From an uncultured Lachnospiraceae bacterium (GTDB lineage: Bacteria > Bacillota > Clostridia > Lachnospirales > Lachnospiraceae), in the NCBI GenBank assembly GCA_910578825.1, contig CAJTSB010000003.1, forward strand, positions 21,245-85,244: 64,000 nt of DNA, in the 5' to 3' direction. A program made the translations under genes and the position numbers. This document shows positions 33,116 to 42,651 of this stretch, one piece after another. How positions within the stretch are numbered: position 1 is the first letter of the stretch; each line of letters starts with the position of its first letter. The notes under the pieces are model-generated. The model did not search any database. It saw only the letters and a list, made by a program, of their open reading frames with translations, and was not told where the DNA came from.

Positions 33116-33781
33116 ATGAAATACAAAGGATTAATTTTTGATTTTGATTATACGCTGGGTGATTCTACGGATGGTATTGTGATATGCATTAATTATGCAC
33201 TGGAATGTTTGGGATATGAACCGGCAGACCGGGAGACCGTGCGCAAGACAATTGGACTGCATCTGGAGGAGGTTTACCGGGTGCTGGTAAGCAGACAGGG
33301 AAAGACGCTTAAATTTGCGGAAGAGTCAGAGTTTGCCCATTTGTTTATGGAAAAGGCGGATCAGGTGATGACGGAGAGCAGCAGTTTCTTTCCGGGAGCG
33401 CTTGCGCTTGCCCGGGAGTGGAAAAGGCAGGGATATAAGCTTGCGATTGTGACGACCAAATACCATCACCGCATTGAGGCTATTCTTCAGAAATACCAGG
33501 AGTCGGGTTTGTTTGATGTGATTGTAGGAGGAGATGAAGTAAAGTATCCAAAACCGGACCCGCAGGGGATTTTCCATGTATTGGGGGAGTGGGATTTATC
33601 AAAGGAAGAGGTATTGTATGTAGGTGACAGTCTGGTGGATGCAAGGACGGCCCAGGCGGCAGGAGTGGATTTTGCGGGCGTAACGACTGGAACAACCACA
33701 AAGAAAGAGATGGATGATTATCCTCATGTTGGAGTGTTTGCGGGGTTGGAGGAGCTGAAGAAAAAATTCTTGAATAATTAG
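33116..33781 (+). CDS. HAD-superfamily hydrolase, phosphoglycolate phosphatase-like
   Basis: 221 residues, RBS AGGAGG before ATG 33116. HAD motif I DFDYTLGDSTDG (nucleophile Asp), a helical cap domain (~20-90), motif II IVTTK, motif III Lys in KYPKPDP and motif IV VGDSLVDARTA. Subfamily IA, resembling PGPase/PpaX/beta-phosphoglucomutase-like phosphatases; the substrate cannot be assigned. 50 bases after the sigma-factor pair; convergent with pyrG. Confidence 0.85.
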   Translation: MKYKGLIFDFDYTLGDSTDGIVICINYALECLGYEPADRETVRKTIGLHLEEVYRVLVSRQGKTLKFAEESEFAHLFMEKADQVMTESSSFFPGALALAREWKRQGYKLAIVTTKYHHRIEAILQKYQESGLFDVIVGGDEVKYPKPDPQGIFHVLGEWDLSKEEVLYVGDSLVDARTAQAAGVDFAGVTTGTTTKKEMDDYPHVGVFAGLEELKKKFLNN

Positions 33782-33852
33782 TTGGAATCTGTTATGATAG
33801 AGACACAAAAGGAAATAACCGCCCACAAGTGGTTTGACCTATGAAAGATGTA

Positions 33853-33899
33853 GAAAATACCACCCTATCACCTGTCAAAGTTTTAAGGGGTGGATTTTC
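33853..33899. terminator. Bidirectional terminator between the HAD gene and pyrG
   Basis: GAAAATACCACCCT (33853-33866) pairs, with one shifted base, with AGGGGTGGATTTTC (33886-33899). On the minus strand the stem ends in ATTTTC after the pyrG stop at 33915. Confidence 0.65.
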
Positions 33900-33914
33900 T
33901 ATGCTTTTTTATTC

Positions 33915-35519
33915 TTATCGGTTCGTTTTAATTGCTGCCTCCACAAATCCCTTGAACAGCGGATGCGGACGGTTGGGGCGGGATTTCAGCTCCGGATGCG
34001 CCTGTGTAGCGACAAACCATGGATGGTCTGTAAGTTCCACCATCTCAACGATTCTTCCATCCGGTGACAGACCACATAATTTCATGCCATGCTCTGAGAG
34101 AACAGAACGATAGTCATTATTGACCTCATAGCGGTGGCGATGTCTTTCGTGTATGGTATCTTCTCCGTAAACCTGAAAAGCTTTCGATGACTTGTCCAGA
34201 ACACAGGGATAAGAGCCGAGCCGCAGGGTTCCGCCAATGTCTTCGACGTCGCTCTGGTCGGGCATCAATGCGATGACCGGATGGGTGGTGTTGGAGTCAA
34301 GCTCGATGCTATGTGCATCATGAAAGCCACAGAGATGTCTTGCGCATTCGATGATTGCCACCTGCATACCAAGACACAGTCCCAGATAGGGAATCTGGCG
34401 TTCGCGCGCATATTTTGCGGCTGTAATCATGCCTTCCACACCGCGGTCCCCGAAACCGCCGGGCACAAGGATTCCCTGTATATCTCCAAGCGTATCTTCT
34501 ACGTTATCTTCGTTTAACAATTCAGAGTCTACCCATTTGATATTGACAGTTGCACGCTCTGCAATGCCGCCGTGTTTCAAGGCTTCCACCACCGATATGT
34601 AGGCGTCGTGCAGTGCGGTGTATTTTCCGACAAGTGCGATGGATACTTCTTTATCCGGGTAGCGAAGTGCATCTACCATATCAATCCAATCGGTTAAATC
34701 CGGTTCCGGGCAATCTAAATGAAGGCATTCACATGCCACCTGTGCCAGATTTTCCTTCTCCATAGCAAGCGGAGCCTCGTAAAGATATTCCACGTCCAGA
34801 TTCTGCAAGACACGGCTGCAGGGAACATTACAGAATAAGGCAATTTTGTCTTTGATTCCCTGGTCTAAAGGATGCTCGGAACGGCAAACAATAATATCAG
34901 GCTGAATTCCCATGCCCTGTAATTCCTTGACGCTTGCCTGCGTAGGCTTTGTTTTCATTTCACCGGATGCGCTGATGTAGGGAATAAGCGTAACATGAAT
35001 TAAAATGGCATTTTCGTGCCCTACTTCGTGCTGGAACTGGCGAATGGATTCCAGGAAAGGCTGGCTTTCCATATCACCTACGGTTCCACCCACCTCGATG
35101 ATGGCAATATGCGTATCCTCCGTGGTAAAATTCCGGTAAAAGCGGCTTTTGATTTCGTTTGTAATATGAGGAATTACCTGTACCGTTCCTCCGCCGTAAT
35201 CACCGCGCCGTTCTTTCTGTAAAACGGACCAGTAAACTTTGCCGGTGGTAACATTGGAATTTTTTCCCAGATTTTCGTCAATAAATCGCTCGTAATGACC
35301 AAGGTCCAAATCAGTTTCTGCGCCGTCATCCGTGACGAATACTTCTCCGTGCTGGATTGGATTCATAGTTCCGGGGTCTATATTGATGTAGGGGTCAAAT
35401 TTCTGCATGGTAACTTTATATCCGCGCGCTTTCAGCAGGCGACCGAGGGAAGCAGCAGTAATTCCCTTACCGAGACCGGAAACAACACCGCCGGTGACAA
35501 AGACGTATTTTACGGGCAT
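33915..35519 (-). CDS. pyrG: CTP synthase
   Basis: 534 residues, normal length. Makes CTP from UTP, ATP and glutamine. N-terminal synthetase domain: FVTGGVVSGLGKGITAASLG (P-loop-like) and DPYINIDPGTMNP. C-terminal class I glutaminase: LGLCLGMQ with the nucleophile Cys, and the catalytic His-Glu pair in AHPEL. RBS AAGGAGG upstream of ATG 35519. Monocistronic, divergent from ftsH. No reiterative-G attenuator as in Bacillus pyrG is seen in the short leader. Confidence 0.98.
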   Translation of the reverse strand: MPVKYVFVTGGVVSGLGKGITAASLGRLLKARGYKVTMQKFDPYINIDPGTMNPIQHGEVFVTDDGAETDLDLGHYERFIDENLGKNSNVTTGKVYWSVLQKERRGDYGGGTVQVIPHITNEIKSRFYRNFTTEDTHIAIIEVGGTVGDMESQPFLESIRQFQHEVGHENAILIHVTLIPYISASGEMKTKPTQASVKELQGMGIQPDIIVCRSEHPLDQGIKDKIALFCNVPCSRVLQNLDVEYLYEAPLAMEKENLAQVACECLHLDCPEPDLTDWIDMVDALRYPDKEVSIALVGKYTALHDAYISVVEALKHGGIAERATVNIKWVDSELLNEDNVEDTLGDIQGILVPGGFGDRGVEGMITAAKYARERQIPYLGLCLGMQVAIIECARHLCGFHDAHSIELDSNTTHPVIALMPDQSDVEDIGGTLRLGSYPCVLDKSSKAFQVYGEDTIHERHRHRYEVNNDYRSVLSEHGMKLCGLSPDGRIVEMVELTDHPWFVATQAHPELKSRPNRPHPLFKGFVEAAIKTNR

Positions 35520-35664
35520 AAGTAATCCTCCTTAAATTATCTGAATAGTTTAATATCTGCAATAATTAATATATTATACAACCTAAGCAAAAAGAAATCT
35601 AGGACTTTTGAAAAAAACTTTAGAAAAACTTTAGAAAAATATACGGAAAGTTTAGGAAGAAATA

Positions 35665-35693
35665 TTGATTTTCAAATAAAATGCACATATAAT
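35665..35693 (+). promoter_or_regulatory. Promoter of ftsH
   Basis: TTGATT (35665-35670), 17 bases, TATAAT (35688-35693). Upstream at ~35618-35640 ACTTTAGAAAA occurs twice in tandem; role unknown. Confidence 0.75.
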
Positions 35694-35741
35694 AAAAAGA
35701 GTATCGCGAGACAGAGGGCTGCGGTATTCAGGAGGAAATCA

Positions 35742-38303
35742 ATGGAGAACAAAGGAAACAACAATAATAACAATGGAAGAAAAAACGGCGGTGGCAGTAA
35801 TAAGAATGGAATGACCGTCATGATTTTTATTTTCGCAGCGCTTTTGGTGCTGTTTTTGACAAGTCTTTTAAACAGCTGTGCCAGAAATGCAACGAATAAA
35901 GAAATCACCTACTCGGAATTTATTAATATGGTAGAAAATGACAAGGTGGAGCAAGTGAAGTTTACCTCCAACCGGATTAAGATTCTGCCTAAGAGTGAGA
36001 ATAAACTGTATCGGATTACTTATTATACGGCGGAACTGAACGATGATACTTTGTTGCCGCTTTTAAGAAAGCATAACGTCAAGTTTGGCGGAACGGTGGA
36101 GGATGTGTCTTCTGCGATTTTATGGAATATGGTAAGTTATATCCTGCCGTTGGTTTTGGTATGGGTTTTGCTGTATTTCCTCATTTTCCGCAAAATGGGC
36201 GGCGGCGGCGTTATGGGCGTGGGCAAGACGACAGCCAAGGTCTATGTTGAGAAGTCCACCGGCGTGACATTTAAGGATGTTGCCGGACAGGATGAGGCGA
36301 AGGAATCTTTGCAGGAAGTCGTCGATTTTCTGCACAATCCTAAGAAATATACCGACATCGGAGCGAAACTTCCGAAAGGAGCTCTGTTGGTCGGACCTCC
36401 CGGAACCGGTAAGACGTTGCTTGCCAAGGCGGTTGCGGGAGAGGCAAAAGTTCCATTTTTCTCTCTGGCAGGTTCGGACTTTGTAGAGATGTTCGTAGGT
36501 GTAGGAGCTTCCCGCGTACGCGATTTATTTAAAGAAGCACAGAAACAGGCGCCGTGTATTATTTTTATTGATGAAATAGATGCGATTGGAAAGAGCCGCG
36601 ATACCAGATATGGCGGCAATGATGAACGGGAGCAGACGCTCAATCAGCTTTTGGCGGAGATGGATGGTTTTGATACCTCCAAGGGTCTGCTGATTCTGGC
36701 GGCGACTAACCGGCCGGAAGTGTTGGACAAGGCGTTGCTGCGTCCGGGGCGTTTTGACCGGAGAATTATCGTGGATAAGCCGGACCTTAAGGGGCGTGTA
36801 GATACTCTGAAAGTACATGCCAAAAATGTACTGATGGATGACAGCGTGGATTTGGACGCTATCGCGCTTGCTACATCCGGCGCAGTCGGTTCAGACCTTG
36901 CCAATATGATTAATGAGGCTGCCATCAATGCGGTGAAACGCGGCAGGAAGTGTGTGAATCAGGGAGATCTCTTTGAATCCGTGGAAGTGGTTATTGCAGG
37001 AAAAGAGAAAAAGGACCGCATCATGAGTTCCAAAGAGAAGAAGATGGTTGCATACCATGAGGTAGGCCATGCGTTGGTTACCGCGTTGCAGAAAGATACA
37101 GAGCCGGTACAAAAGATTACGATTGTGCCTCGTACCATGGGTGCGTTGGGTTATACCATGCAGGTGCCGGAAGAAGAGAAGTATCTGATGACCAAAAACG
37201 AGTTGAGAGCGCGGCTTGTCACCTATATGGGAGGGCGTGCCGCAGAAGAAATTATATTTGATTCTGTGACGACCGGAGCCTCCAATGATATTGAGCAGGC
37301 AACTAAGATTGCAAGGGCGATGGTGACACAGTATGGTATGTCCGACCGGTTCGGATTGATGGGACTTGTAACAGTTGAGGATAAATATCTTGATGGCAGG
37401 GCCAGTCTCAATTGCGGGGAAGAGACGGCAGCGCAGATAGATCAGGAAGTCATGAAGATTTTGAAGGACAGTTATGATGAGGCTATCCGCCTGTTGCAGG
37501 AGAACCGGGATATTCTGGATGAGATTTCCGGGTATTTGTATGAGCATGAGACGATCACGGGTAAGGAATTTATGAAGATTTTCCGCAGATTAAAGGGAAT
37601 TCCAGAGCCGAAGGAGAAGACAGATGAGAAATTCGAGGAGGATTTCGGAGAAGATGACGATTTGGTAGTGAATACGTTGGAAGAGCCGTTACCGGAAGAA
37701 TTTTTGCGTGGGAGCGGGGAGTTGGAGTCTCAGACGCAAGAAGTGCAAGTGGCAGAAGATGAAGAATCCGAGACGAATTTGGTTGTGCTTGATTTAGAAT
37801 TAGAGGACAATGTTGTTGATGATGAGCGTATCGTGGAGATAGAGCCGGAGGAAATTATTACAACAGAGCCGGAAGAGGAATCAGACAAATTTGTTGAACT
37901 GGAAGAAGAGCCGGAAGAATCTGTAAAACAACAGGAGGAACCAGAGAAACTTATGGAACCGGAAGAAGAGCCGGAAGAATCTATGGAAGCAGAGGAAGAG
38001 CCGGAGGAGACCATGGAACTGGAGGTAGCCATGGAACCAGTGGAAACCATGGAAGCAGAGGAAGAGCCGGAAGAATCTATGGAACCAGAGAAAGAACTGG
38101 AGGAGACCATGGAAGCGGAGGAAGAGTCGGAAGAAACCATGGAGCCAGAGAAAGAACCGGAGGAAACCATGGAGCCAGAAGAAGAACCGGAGGAAACCAT
38201 GGAGCCAGAAGAAGAACCGGAGGAAACCATGGAACCAGAAGAACCGGAGAAACCTATGGAACCGGAAGACTATCTGGACAGGTTGTTAAAAGGATTAAAA
38301 TAA
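35742..38303 (+). CDS. ftsH: ATP-dependent membrane zinc metalloprotease FtsH with a long acidic repeat tail
   Basis: 853 residues, against about 600-650 usual. An Asn/Gly/Lys-rich start, membrane helix 1 (~27-48), a periplasmic-type loop, membrane helix 2 (~128-148), the AAA+ module with Walker A GPPGTGKT (218-225) and Walker B IIFIDEID, and the zinc site HEVGH (439-443). The usual FtsH ends near residue 625. The last ~230 residues are almost only Glu, Pro, Met, Ser and Thr, with repeats of the PEEEPEETME type, ending DYLDRLLKGLK. FtsH degrades membrane and regulatory proteins. The tail is intact in frame and its stop overlaps the uvrC start (TAATG). Confidence 0.95.
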   Translation: MENKGNNNNNNGRKNGGGSNKNGMTVMIFIFAALLVLFLTSLLNSCARNATNKEITYSEFINMVENDKVEQVKFTSNRIKILPKSENKLYRITYYTAELNDDTLLPLLRKHNVKFGGTVEDVSSAILWNMVSYILPLVLVWVLLYFLIFRKMGGGGVMGVGKTTAKVYVEKSTGVTFKDVAGQDEAKESLQEVVDFLHNPKKYTDIGAKLPKGALLVGPPGTGKTLLAKAVAGEAKVPFFSLAGSDFVEMFVGVGASRVRDLFKEAQKQAPCIIFIDEIDAIGKSRDTRYGGNDEREQTLNQLLAEMDGFDTSKGLLILAATNRPEVLDKALLRPGRFDRRIIVDKPDLKGRVDTLKVHAKNVLMDDSVDLDAIALATSGAVGSDLANMINEAAINAVKRGRKCVNQGDLFESVEVVIAGKEKKDRIMSSKEKKMVAYHEVGHALVTALQKDTEPVQKITIVPRTMGALGYTMQVPEEEKYLMTKNELRARLVTYMGGRAAEEIIFDSVTTGASNDIEQATKIARAMVTQYGMSDRFGLMGLVTVEDKYLDGRASLNCGEETAAQIDQEVMKILKDSYDEAIRLLQENRDILDEISGYLYEHETITGKEFMKIFRRLKGIPEPKEKTDEKFEEDFGEDDDLVVNTLEEPLPEEFLRGSGELESQTQEVQVAEDEESETNLVVLDLELEDNVVDDERIVEIEPEEIITTEPEEESDKFVELEEEPEESVKQQEEPEKLMEPEEEPEESMEAEEEPEETMELEVAMEPVETMEAEEEPEESMEPEKELEETMEAEEESEETMEPEKEPEETMEPEEEPEETMEPEEEPEETMEPEEPEKPMEPEDYLDRLLKGLK
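37890..38262 (+). repeat. Glu/Pro-coding minisatellite in ftsH
   Basis: Degenerate repeats of 24-36 bases coding EEPEE(S/T)ME-type units. The last four units start at 38136, 38166, 38196 and 38226 with an exact 30-base period; 38166-38195 and 38196-38225 are identical. Units are multiples of three, so copy-number change would keep frame. Confidence 0.85.
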
Positions 38304-40180
38304 TGTTCGATATTCAGGAAGAATTAAAGAAACTCCCCCAGAAACCGGGAGTATACATTATGCACGACGCCAGGGATGCGATTATCTATATCGGCAAAGC
38401 AATCAGTCTTCGCAATCGGGTACGGCAGTATTTCCGTCCCAGCCATAACGAGGGCTTGAAAAAAGAGCAGATGGTGCGGCAGATTGCCAGATTTGAATAT
38501 ATTATTACGGATTCTGAGCTGGAAGCATTGATTCTGGAGTGTAATCTGATTAAAGAACACAGACCGAAATACAATACCATGTTGCGGGATGACAAGACAT
38601 ACCCATATATTAGAGTGACGCTGGGAGAGACATTTCCCAGAGTCCTCTTTTCACGTCAGATGAAAAAGGATAAGTCGCGGTATTTCGGTCCGTACACCAG
38701 CGCGGGTGCGGTCAAGGAGACGATTGAGCTGGTAGGGAAACTCTATTCCCTGAAAACATGTAACCGGGTATTGCCGAGAGATATCGGCAAGGAGCGGCCT
38801 TGCCTGAACTACCACATTCATCAGTGTATGGCGCCCTGTCAGGGAAATATCAGCAAAGAGGAGTATCAAAAACAGATCGATCAGGTCATAGAGTTTCTAA
38901 ATGGCAATTACCAGCCGGTGTTAAGGGAGCTGGAAGAGAAGATGCAGCGGGCGTCTGAGGATATGAATTTCGAGAAGGCGATTGAGTATCGGGAACTTCT
39001 TAAAGCGGTGAAAACGATTGCCCAGAAACAGAAGATTACCAGTTCGGATGGAGAGGATAAAGATATCATTGCCATGGCTTCGGATGAGCAGGATGCGGTG
39101 GTGCAGGTATTTTTTATTCGAGATGGGAAGCTGATTGGGCGAGACCACTTTCATGTGAATGTAGGGAGTGAGGATACGAGGGAGCAGGTTCTTGCCACAT
39201 TTGTAAAACAATTTTATGCCGGAACACCGTTTATTCCGAGGGAACTGATGCTCCAGGAGGAGATCGGGGAGGCGGAGGTGATTGCGGAATGGCTGGCTCA
39301 GAAACGGGGACAGAAAGTCTATATCCGTGTACCCAAAAAGGGTACAAAAGAAAAACTGGTGGAGCTGGCAGCGCAGAATGCAGCAATGGTATTGTCTCAG
39401 GATAAGGAAAAAATCAAGCGTGAGGAAGGAAGAACCATCGGAGCGCTCAAAGAGATTGGACGTTTGCTGGGATTGGAGGAACTCAAACGCGTGGAGGCAT
39501 ATGATATTTCCAATATCAGCGGTTTTGAGTCTGTGGGATCCATGGTTGTGTATGAAAAGGGAAAGCCGAAACGCAGTGATTATCGTAAATTTAAGTTACG
39601 TACGGTGACGGGACCGGATGATTACGGATCCATGTATGAGGTATTGACGCGTCGTTTTTCTCATGGAATGCGGGAACGGGAGGAGCTAAAAGAACAGAAG
39701 ATGGAGAATGTATATGGCAGTTTCACGCGTTTTCCCGATTTGATTATGATGGACGGCGGCAAGGGACAGGTCAACGTGGCATTGCGCGTACTGGAAGAGC
39801 TGGGGCTGCATATTCCCGTTTGCGGCATGGTCAAAGATGATAATCACAGGACGCGTGGGTTATACTACCATAATCAGGAGATTCCCATTGACCGGCATGG
39901 AGAAGGCTTTCAGTTAATCACGCGGATTCAGGATGAGGCGCATCGTTTTGCGATTGAATATCATCGCTCTCTGAGGAGCAAGGAGCAGGTACACTCTGTT
40001 CTGGATGATATTCCGGGCATTGGAGCCACCAGGCGCAAGGCGTTGATGAAATCATTCCAATCCCTGGATGATATCCGTGCGGCGGATGTGGAGACACTTG
40101 CCGCCCTTCCGTCCATGAATCAGCAGGCGGCACAGTCGGTTTATGATTTTTTTCACAGCGCGGCGGTTGATAGAGAGTAG
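38303..40180 (+). CDS. uvrC: UvrABC excinuclease subunit C
   Basis: 625 residues. Makes both incisions in nucleotide excision repair. Order: GIY-YIG nuclease (GVYIMHDARDAIIYIGKA, ~15-32), conserved Cys-containing region (CLNYHIHQCMAPC), UVR domain that contacts UvrB (FEKAIEYRELLKAV, ~222), RNase H-like C-terminal nuclease (AYDISNISGFESVGSM and MMDGGKGQ) and the helix-hairpin-helix end (LDDIPGIGATRRKALMKSF). The ATG overlaps the ftsH stop by one base; it starts the conserved uvrC-hprK-murB-rapZ-whiA neighbourhood. Confidence 0.97.
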   Translation: MFDIQEELKKLPQKPGVYIMHDARDAIIYIGKAISLRNRVRQYFRPSHNEGLKKEQMVRQIARFEYIITDSELEALILECNLIKEHRPKYNTMLRDDKTYPYIRVTLGETFPRVLFSRQMKKDKSRYFGPYTSAGAVKETIELVGKLYSLKTCNRVLPRDIGKERPCLNYHIHQCMAPCQGNISKEEYQKQIDQVIEFLNGNYQPVLRELEEKMQRASEDMNFEKAIEYRELLKAVKTIAQKQKITSSDGEDKDIIAMASDEQDAVVQVFFIRDGKLIGRDHFHVNVGSEDTREQVLATFVKQFYAGTPFIPRELMLQEEIGEAEVIAEWLAQKRGQKVYIRVPKKGTKEKLVELAAQNAAMVLSQDKEKIKREEGRTIGALKEIGRLLGLEELKRVEAYDISNISGFESVGSMVVYEKGKPKRSDYRKFKLRTVTGPDDYGSMYEVLTRRFSHGMREREELKEQKMENVYGSFTRFPDLIMMDGGKGQVNVALRVLEELGLHIPVCGMVKDDNHRTRGLYYHNQEIPIDRHGEGFQLITRIQDEAHRFAIEYHRSLRSKEQVHSVLDDIPGIGATRRKALMKSFQSLDDIRAADVETLAALPSMNQQAAQSVYDFFHSAAVDRE

Positions 40181-40278
40181 GGTTGTATGATAATATGGCA
40201 TAAGGAGGAACCACATGAATCCTATCAGTTTCAATTAAGCAAAGTTATTAGCGAGTGCACGCAGAAAGGAAGATGCAG

Positions 40279-41232
40279 ATGAATAGTGGAAATGGCGTTA
40301 GCGTAAAAAAAATTGTGGAAAAATTTAATTTAAAGGTATTGAATCCGGAGGTAGATATCAAGTCGCACAAGGTCACTACGGCGGACGTCAACCGTCCGGC
40401 ATTGCAGCTGACCGGATATTTTGATTACTTTGATAAGAGCCGGATTGAGATTATCGGCATGGTAGAATACACTTATATGCAGAAGTTAGAGCAGGATGTG
40501 AAACTGGATATTTACAACAAATTCTTTGCGCACAACGTTCCCTGCGTGATTTTCAGCCGTGATTTGCAGCCGGATGTGGATTTGCTGCGGATTGCAACGG
40601 AGAATAAAACACCGGTATTATCCACAGACTATGGAACATCTGCATTTATGGCAGAGCTGATTTACTATCTGGGTGAAGTGCTTGCTCCCTGTATTTCCAT
40701 ACACGGCGTGCTGGTAGACGTATACGGCGAAGGTCTTCTGATTATGGGTGAGAGCGGTATCGGTAAGAGTGAAGCTGCGCTGGAATTGATTCGGCGCGGG
40801 CACCGTCTCGTGAGCGATGATGTGGTTGAAATCAGCAGAATTAATGAGAATACACTGGTGGGAACAGCGCCTGACGTTACCAGGTATTTCATTGAACTGC
40901 GCGGTGTGGGCATCATTGATGTGAAGACGCTTTACGGCGTAGAGTGCGTCAAGGAGAAACAGAACATTGACCTTGTAATCAAACTGGAAGACTGGAAGAA
41001 AGATAATGAGTACGATCGTATGGGTCTGGAAGAAGAGTACACAGAATTTCTGGGAAATAAGGTCGTATGTCATTCCCTGCCGATTCGTCCGGGACGAAAT
41101 CTTGCCGTTATCTGTGAATCCGCGGCAGTCAACCACAGACAGAAGAAAATGGGATACAATGCGGCGCAGGAACTGTATCGCCGCGTGCAGGCAAATCTCC
41201 AGAAGAATTCAGAAGAGGAAGATAATGATTAA
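40279..41232 (+). CDS. hprK: HPr kinase/phosphorylase
   Basis: 317 residues. ATG 40279 has AAAGGA at an 8-base distance; GTG 40255 and ATG 40273 are poorer. Phosphorylates HPr on Ser46 and reverses it, the core sensor of carbon catabolite control in Firmicutes. P-loop GESGIGKSEAALELI (~155), DDVVEI, the K3 loop and the signature ELRGVGIIDVKTLYGVECVK are all present. Downstream of uvrC and before murB/rapZ/whiA, the usual Clostridia arrangement. Confidence 0.97.
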   Translation: MNSGNGVSVKKIVEKFNLKVLNPEVDIKSHKVTTADVNRPALQLTGYFDYFDKSRIEIIGMVEYTYMQKLEQDVKLDIYNKFFAHNVPCVIFSRDLQPDVDLLRIATENKTPVLSTDYGTSAFMAELIYYLGEVLAPCISIHGVLVDVYGEGLLIMGESGIGKSEAALELIRRGHRLVSDDVVEISRINENTLVGTAPDVTRYFIELRGVGIIDVKTLYGVECVKEKQNIDLVIKLEDWKKDNEYDRMGLEEEYTEFLGNKVVCHSLPIRPGRNLAVICESAAVNHRQKKMGYNAAQELYRRVQANLQKNSEEEDND

Positions 41233-41255
41233 GATTCAGGAGGAATGACACGGGA

Positions 41256-42650
41256 ATGGAACGAAAAAATGCATGGAAGAAGTATCCGGGGGATAAGCGA
41301 AAAGAAGTATTTGCCTTCGGGGAAGAATATAAGAAATTTATTTCCGACTGTAAGACAGAGCGGGAATGCGTGACTGAACTGGTTGCAAGAGCGGAGGCGG
41401 CCGGATTTGAAGATTTGGAGAAAGTAGTTGCGTCCGGACGCAATATTAAAACCGGGGATAAGCTGTATGCAAAAAATATGGATAAGGCGCTGGCTTTGTT
41501 TGTGATTGGAAAGCAGCCGCTGGATGCGGGCATGAATATTCTTGGAGCGCACATTGATTCTCCGAGGTTGGATTTGAAACAGGTACCTCTGTATGAAGAT
41601 ACCGAGATGGCTCTTTTGGATACGCATTACTACGGCGGCGTGAAGAAATATCAGTGGGTCACACTGCCTCTGGCGCTGCATGGCGTAGTAGTAAAAAAAG
41701 ATGGAACAAAGGTTATGGTGAATATTGGCGAGAAGGAAGACGACCCGGTATTTGGTATCAGCGACCTTTTAATCCACCTTGCATCCGAGCAGATGGATAA
41801 GAAGGCAGCCAAGGTAATTGAAGGCGAAAATCTGGACGTCCTGGTTGGCAGTATTCCGTTTGAAACGGAGGATGAGAAAGAGAAGGCGAAGGACGCTGTA
41901 AAAACAAATGTACTGAATATTCTCAAAGAACAATATGATATAGAAGAGGAAGATTTTCTGTCGGCGGAAATCGAGGTAGTGCCTGCCGGAAAAGCAAGGG
42001 ATTATGGACTTGACCGCAGTATGATTATGGGTTACGGACATGATGACAGAGTATGCGCATACCCTTCATTTGCAGCGGTTATGGAAGCTGGAGTTTGTGA
42101 AAAGACGACCGTATGCCTTCTGGTAGACAAAGAGGAAATTGGAAGCGTAGGAGCAACCGGAATGCAGTCGAGATTTTTCTTTTATATGGCGGCAGAGATT
42201 ATGGAGGCGATGGGTGCGTACAGCCAGGTGAAGTTTCACCGCGCCCTGTCAAATTCAAAGGTTCTTTCTTCTGATGTAAGCGCGGCTTACGATCCCCTGT
42301 ATGCGTCTGTGACAGAGAAGAAGAATGGCGCTTATTTCGGAAACGGTCTGGTATTTAATAAATATACCGGTTCCAGGGGAAAAAGCGGCTCCAATGACGC
42401 TAACCCTGAGTATATGGCAGAGTTGAGAAGGATTATGGATGAGAATGACGTATCGTTCCAGACGTCCGAACTTGGCAAGGTTGACCAGGGCGGCGGTGGA
42501 ACAATTGCCTACATTCTGGCAAATTATAATATGTCGGTCATCGACAGCGGTGTTGCTGTGCTGAATATGCATGCGCCGTGGGAAATTATTAGCAAAGTAG
42601 ATTTGTATGAGGCAAAGCGGGGGTATACCGCATTTTTGAAAGAGGCATAA
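41256..42650 (+). CDS. M18 family aminopeptidase
   Basis: 464 residues. Zinc exopeptidase of the aspartyl-aminopeptidase type. Metal-site motifs: LGAHIDSPRLDLK (His-x-Asp, ~92), LVDKEEIGSVGATGMQS (catalytic Glu pair, ~287) and the later Asp/His region GVAVLNMHAPWE near the C-terminus. RBS AGGAGG before ATG 41256. It sits between hprK and murB, interrupting a cluster where it is not normally a core member; cotranscription is likely because spacings are 23 and 1 bases. Confidence 0.92.
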   Translation: MERKNAWKKYPGDKRKEVFAFGEEYKKFISDCKTERECVTELVARAEAAGFEDLEKVVASGRNIKTGDKLYAKNMDKALALFVIGKQPLDAGMNILGAHIDSPRLDLKQVPLYEDTEMALLDTHYYGGVKKYQWVTLPLALHGVVVKKDGTKVMVNIGEKEDDPVFGISDLLIHLASEQMDKKAAKVIEGENLDVLVGSIPFETEDEKEKAKDAVKTNVLNILKEQYDIEEEDFLSAEIEVVPAGKARDYGLDRSMIMGYGHDDRVCAYPSFAAVMEAGVCEKTTVCLLVDKEEIGSVGATGMQSRFFFYMAAEIMEAMGAYSQVKFHRALSNSKVLSSDVSAAYDPLYASVTEKKNGAYFGNGLVFNKYTGSRGKSGSNDANPEYMAELRRIMDENDVSFQTSELGKVDQGGGGTIAYILANYNMSVIDSGVAVLNMHAPWEIISKVDLYEAKRGYTAFLKEA

Positions 42651-42651
42651 A

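Noticed and set aside
37730..38230. Ser/Gly-rich 166-codon frame antisense to the ftsH tail
   Set aside because: Direct complement of the Glu/Pro minisatellite; low complexity explains the open frame.
37846..38262. CRISPR-like array in the ftsH 3' region
   Set aside because: Repeats are contiguous, coding and without unique spacers; they are a minisatellite.
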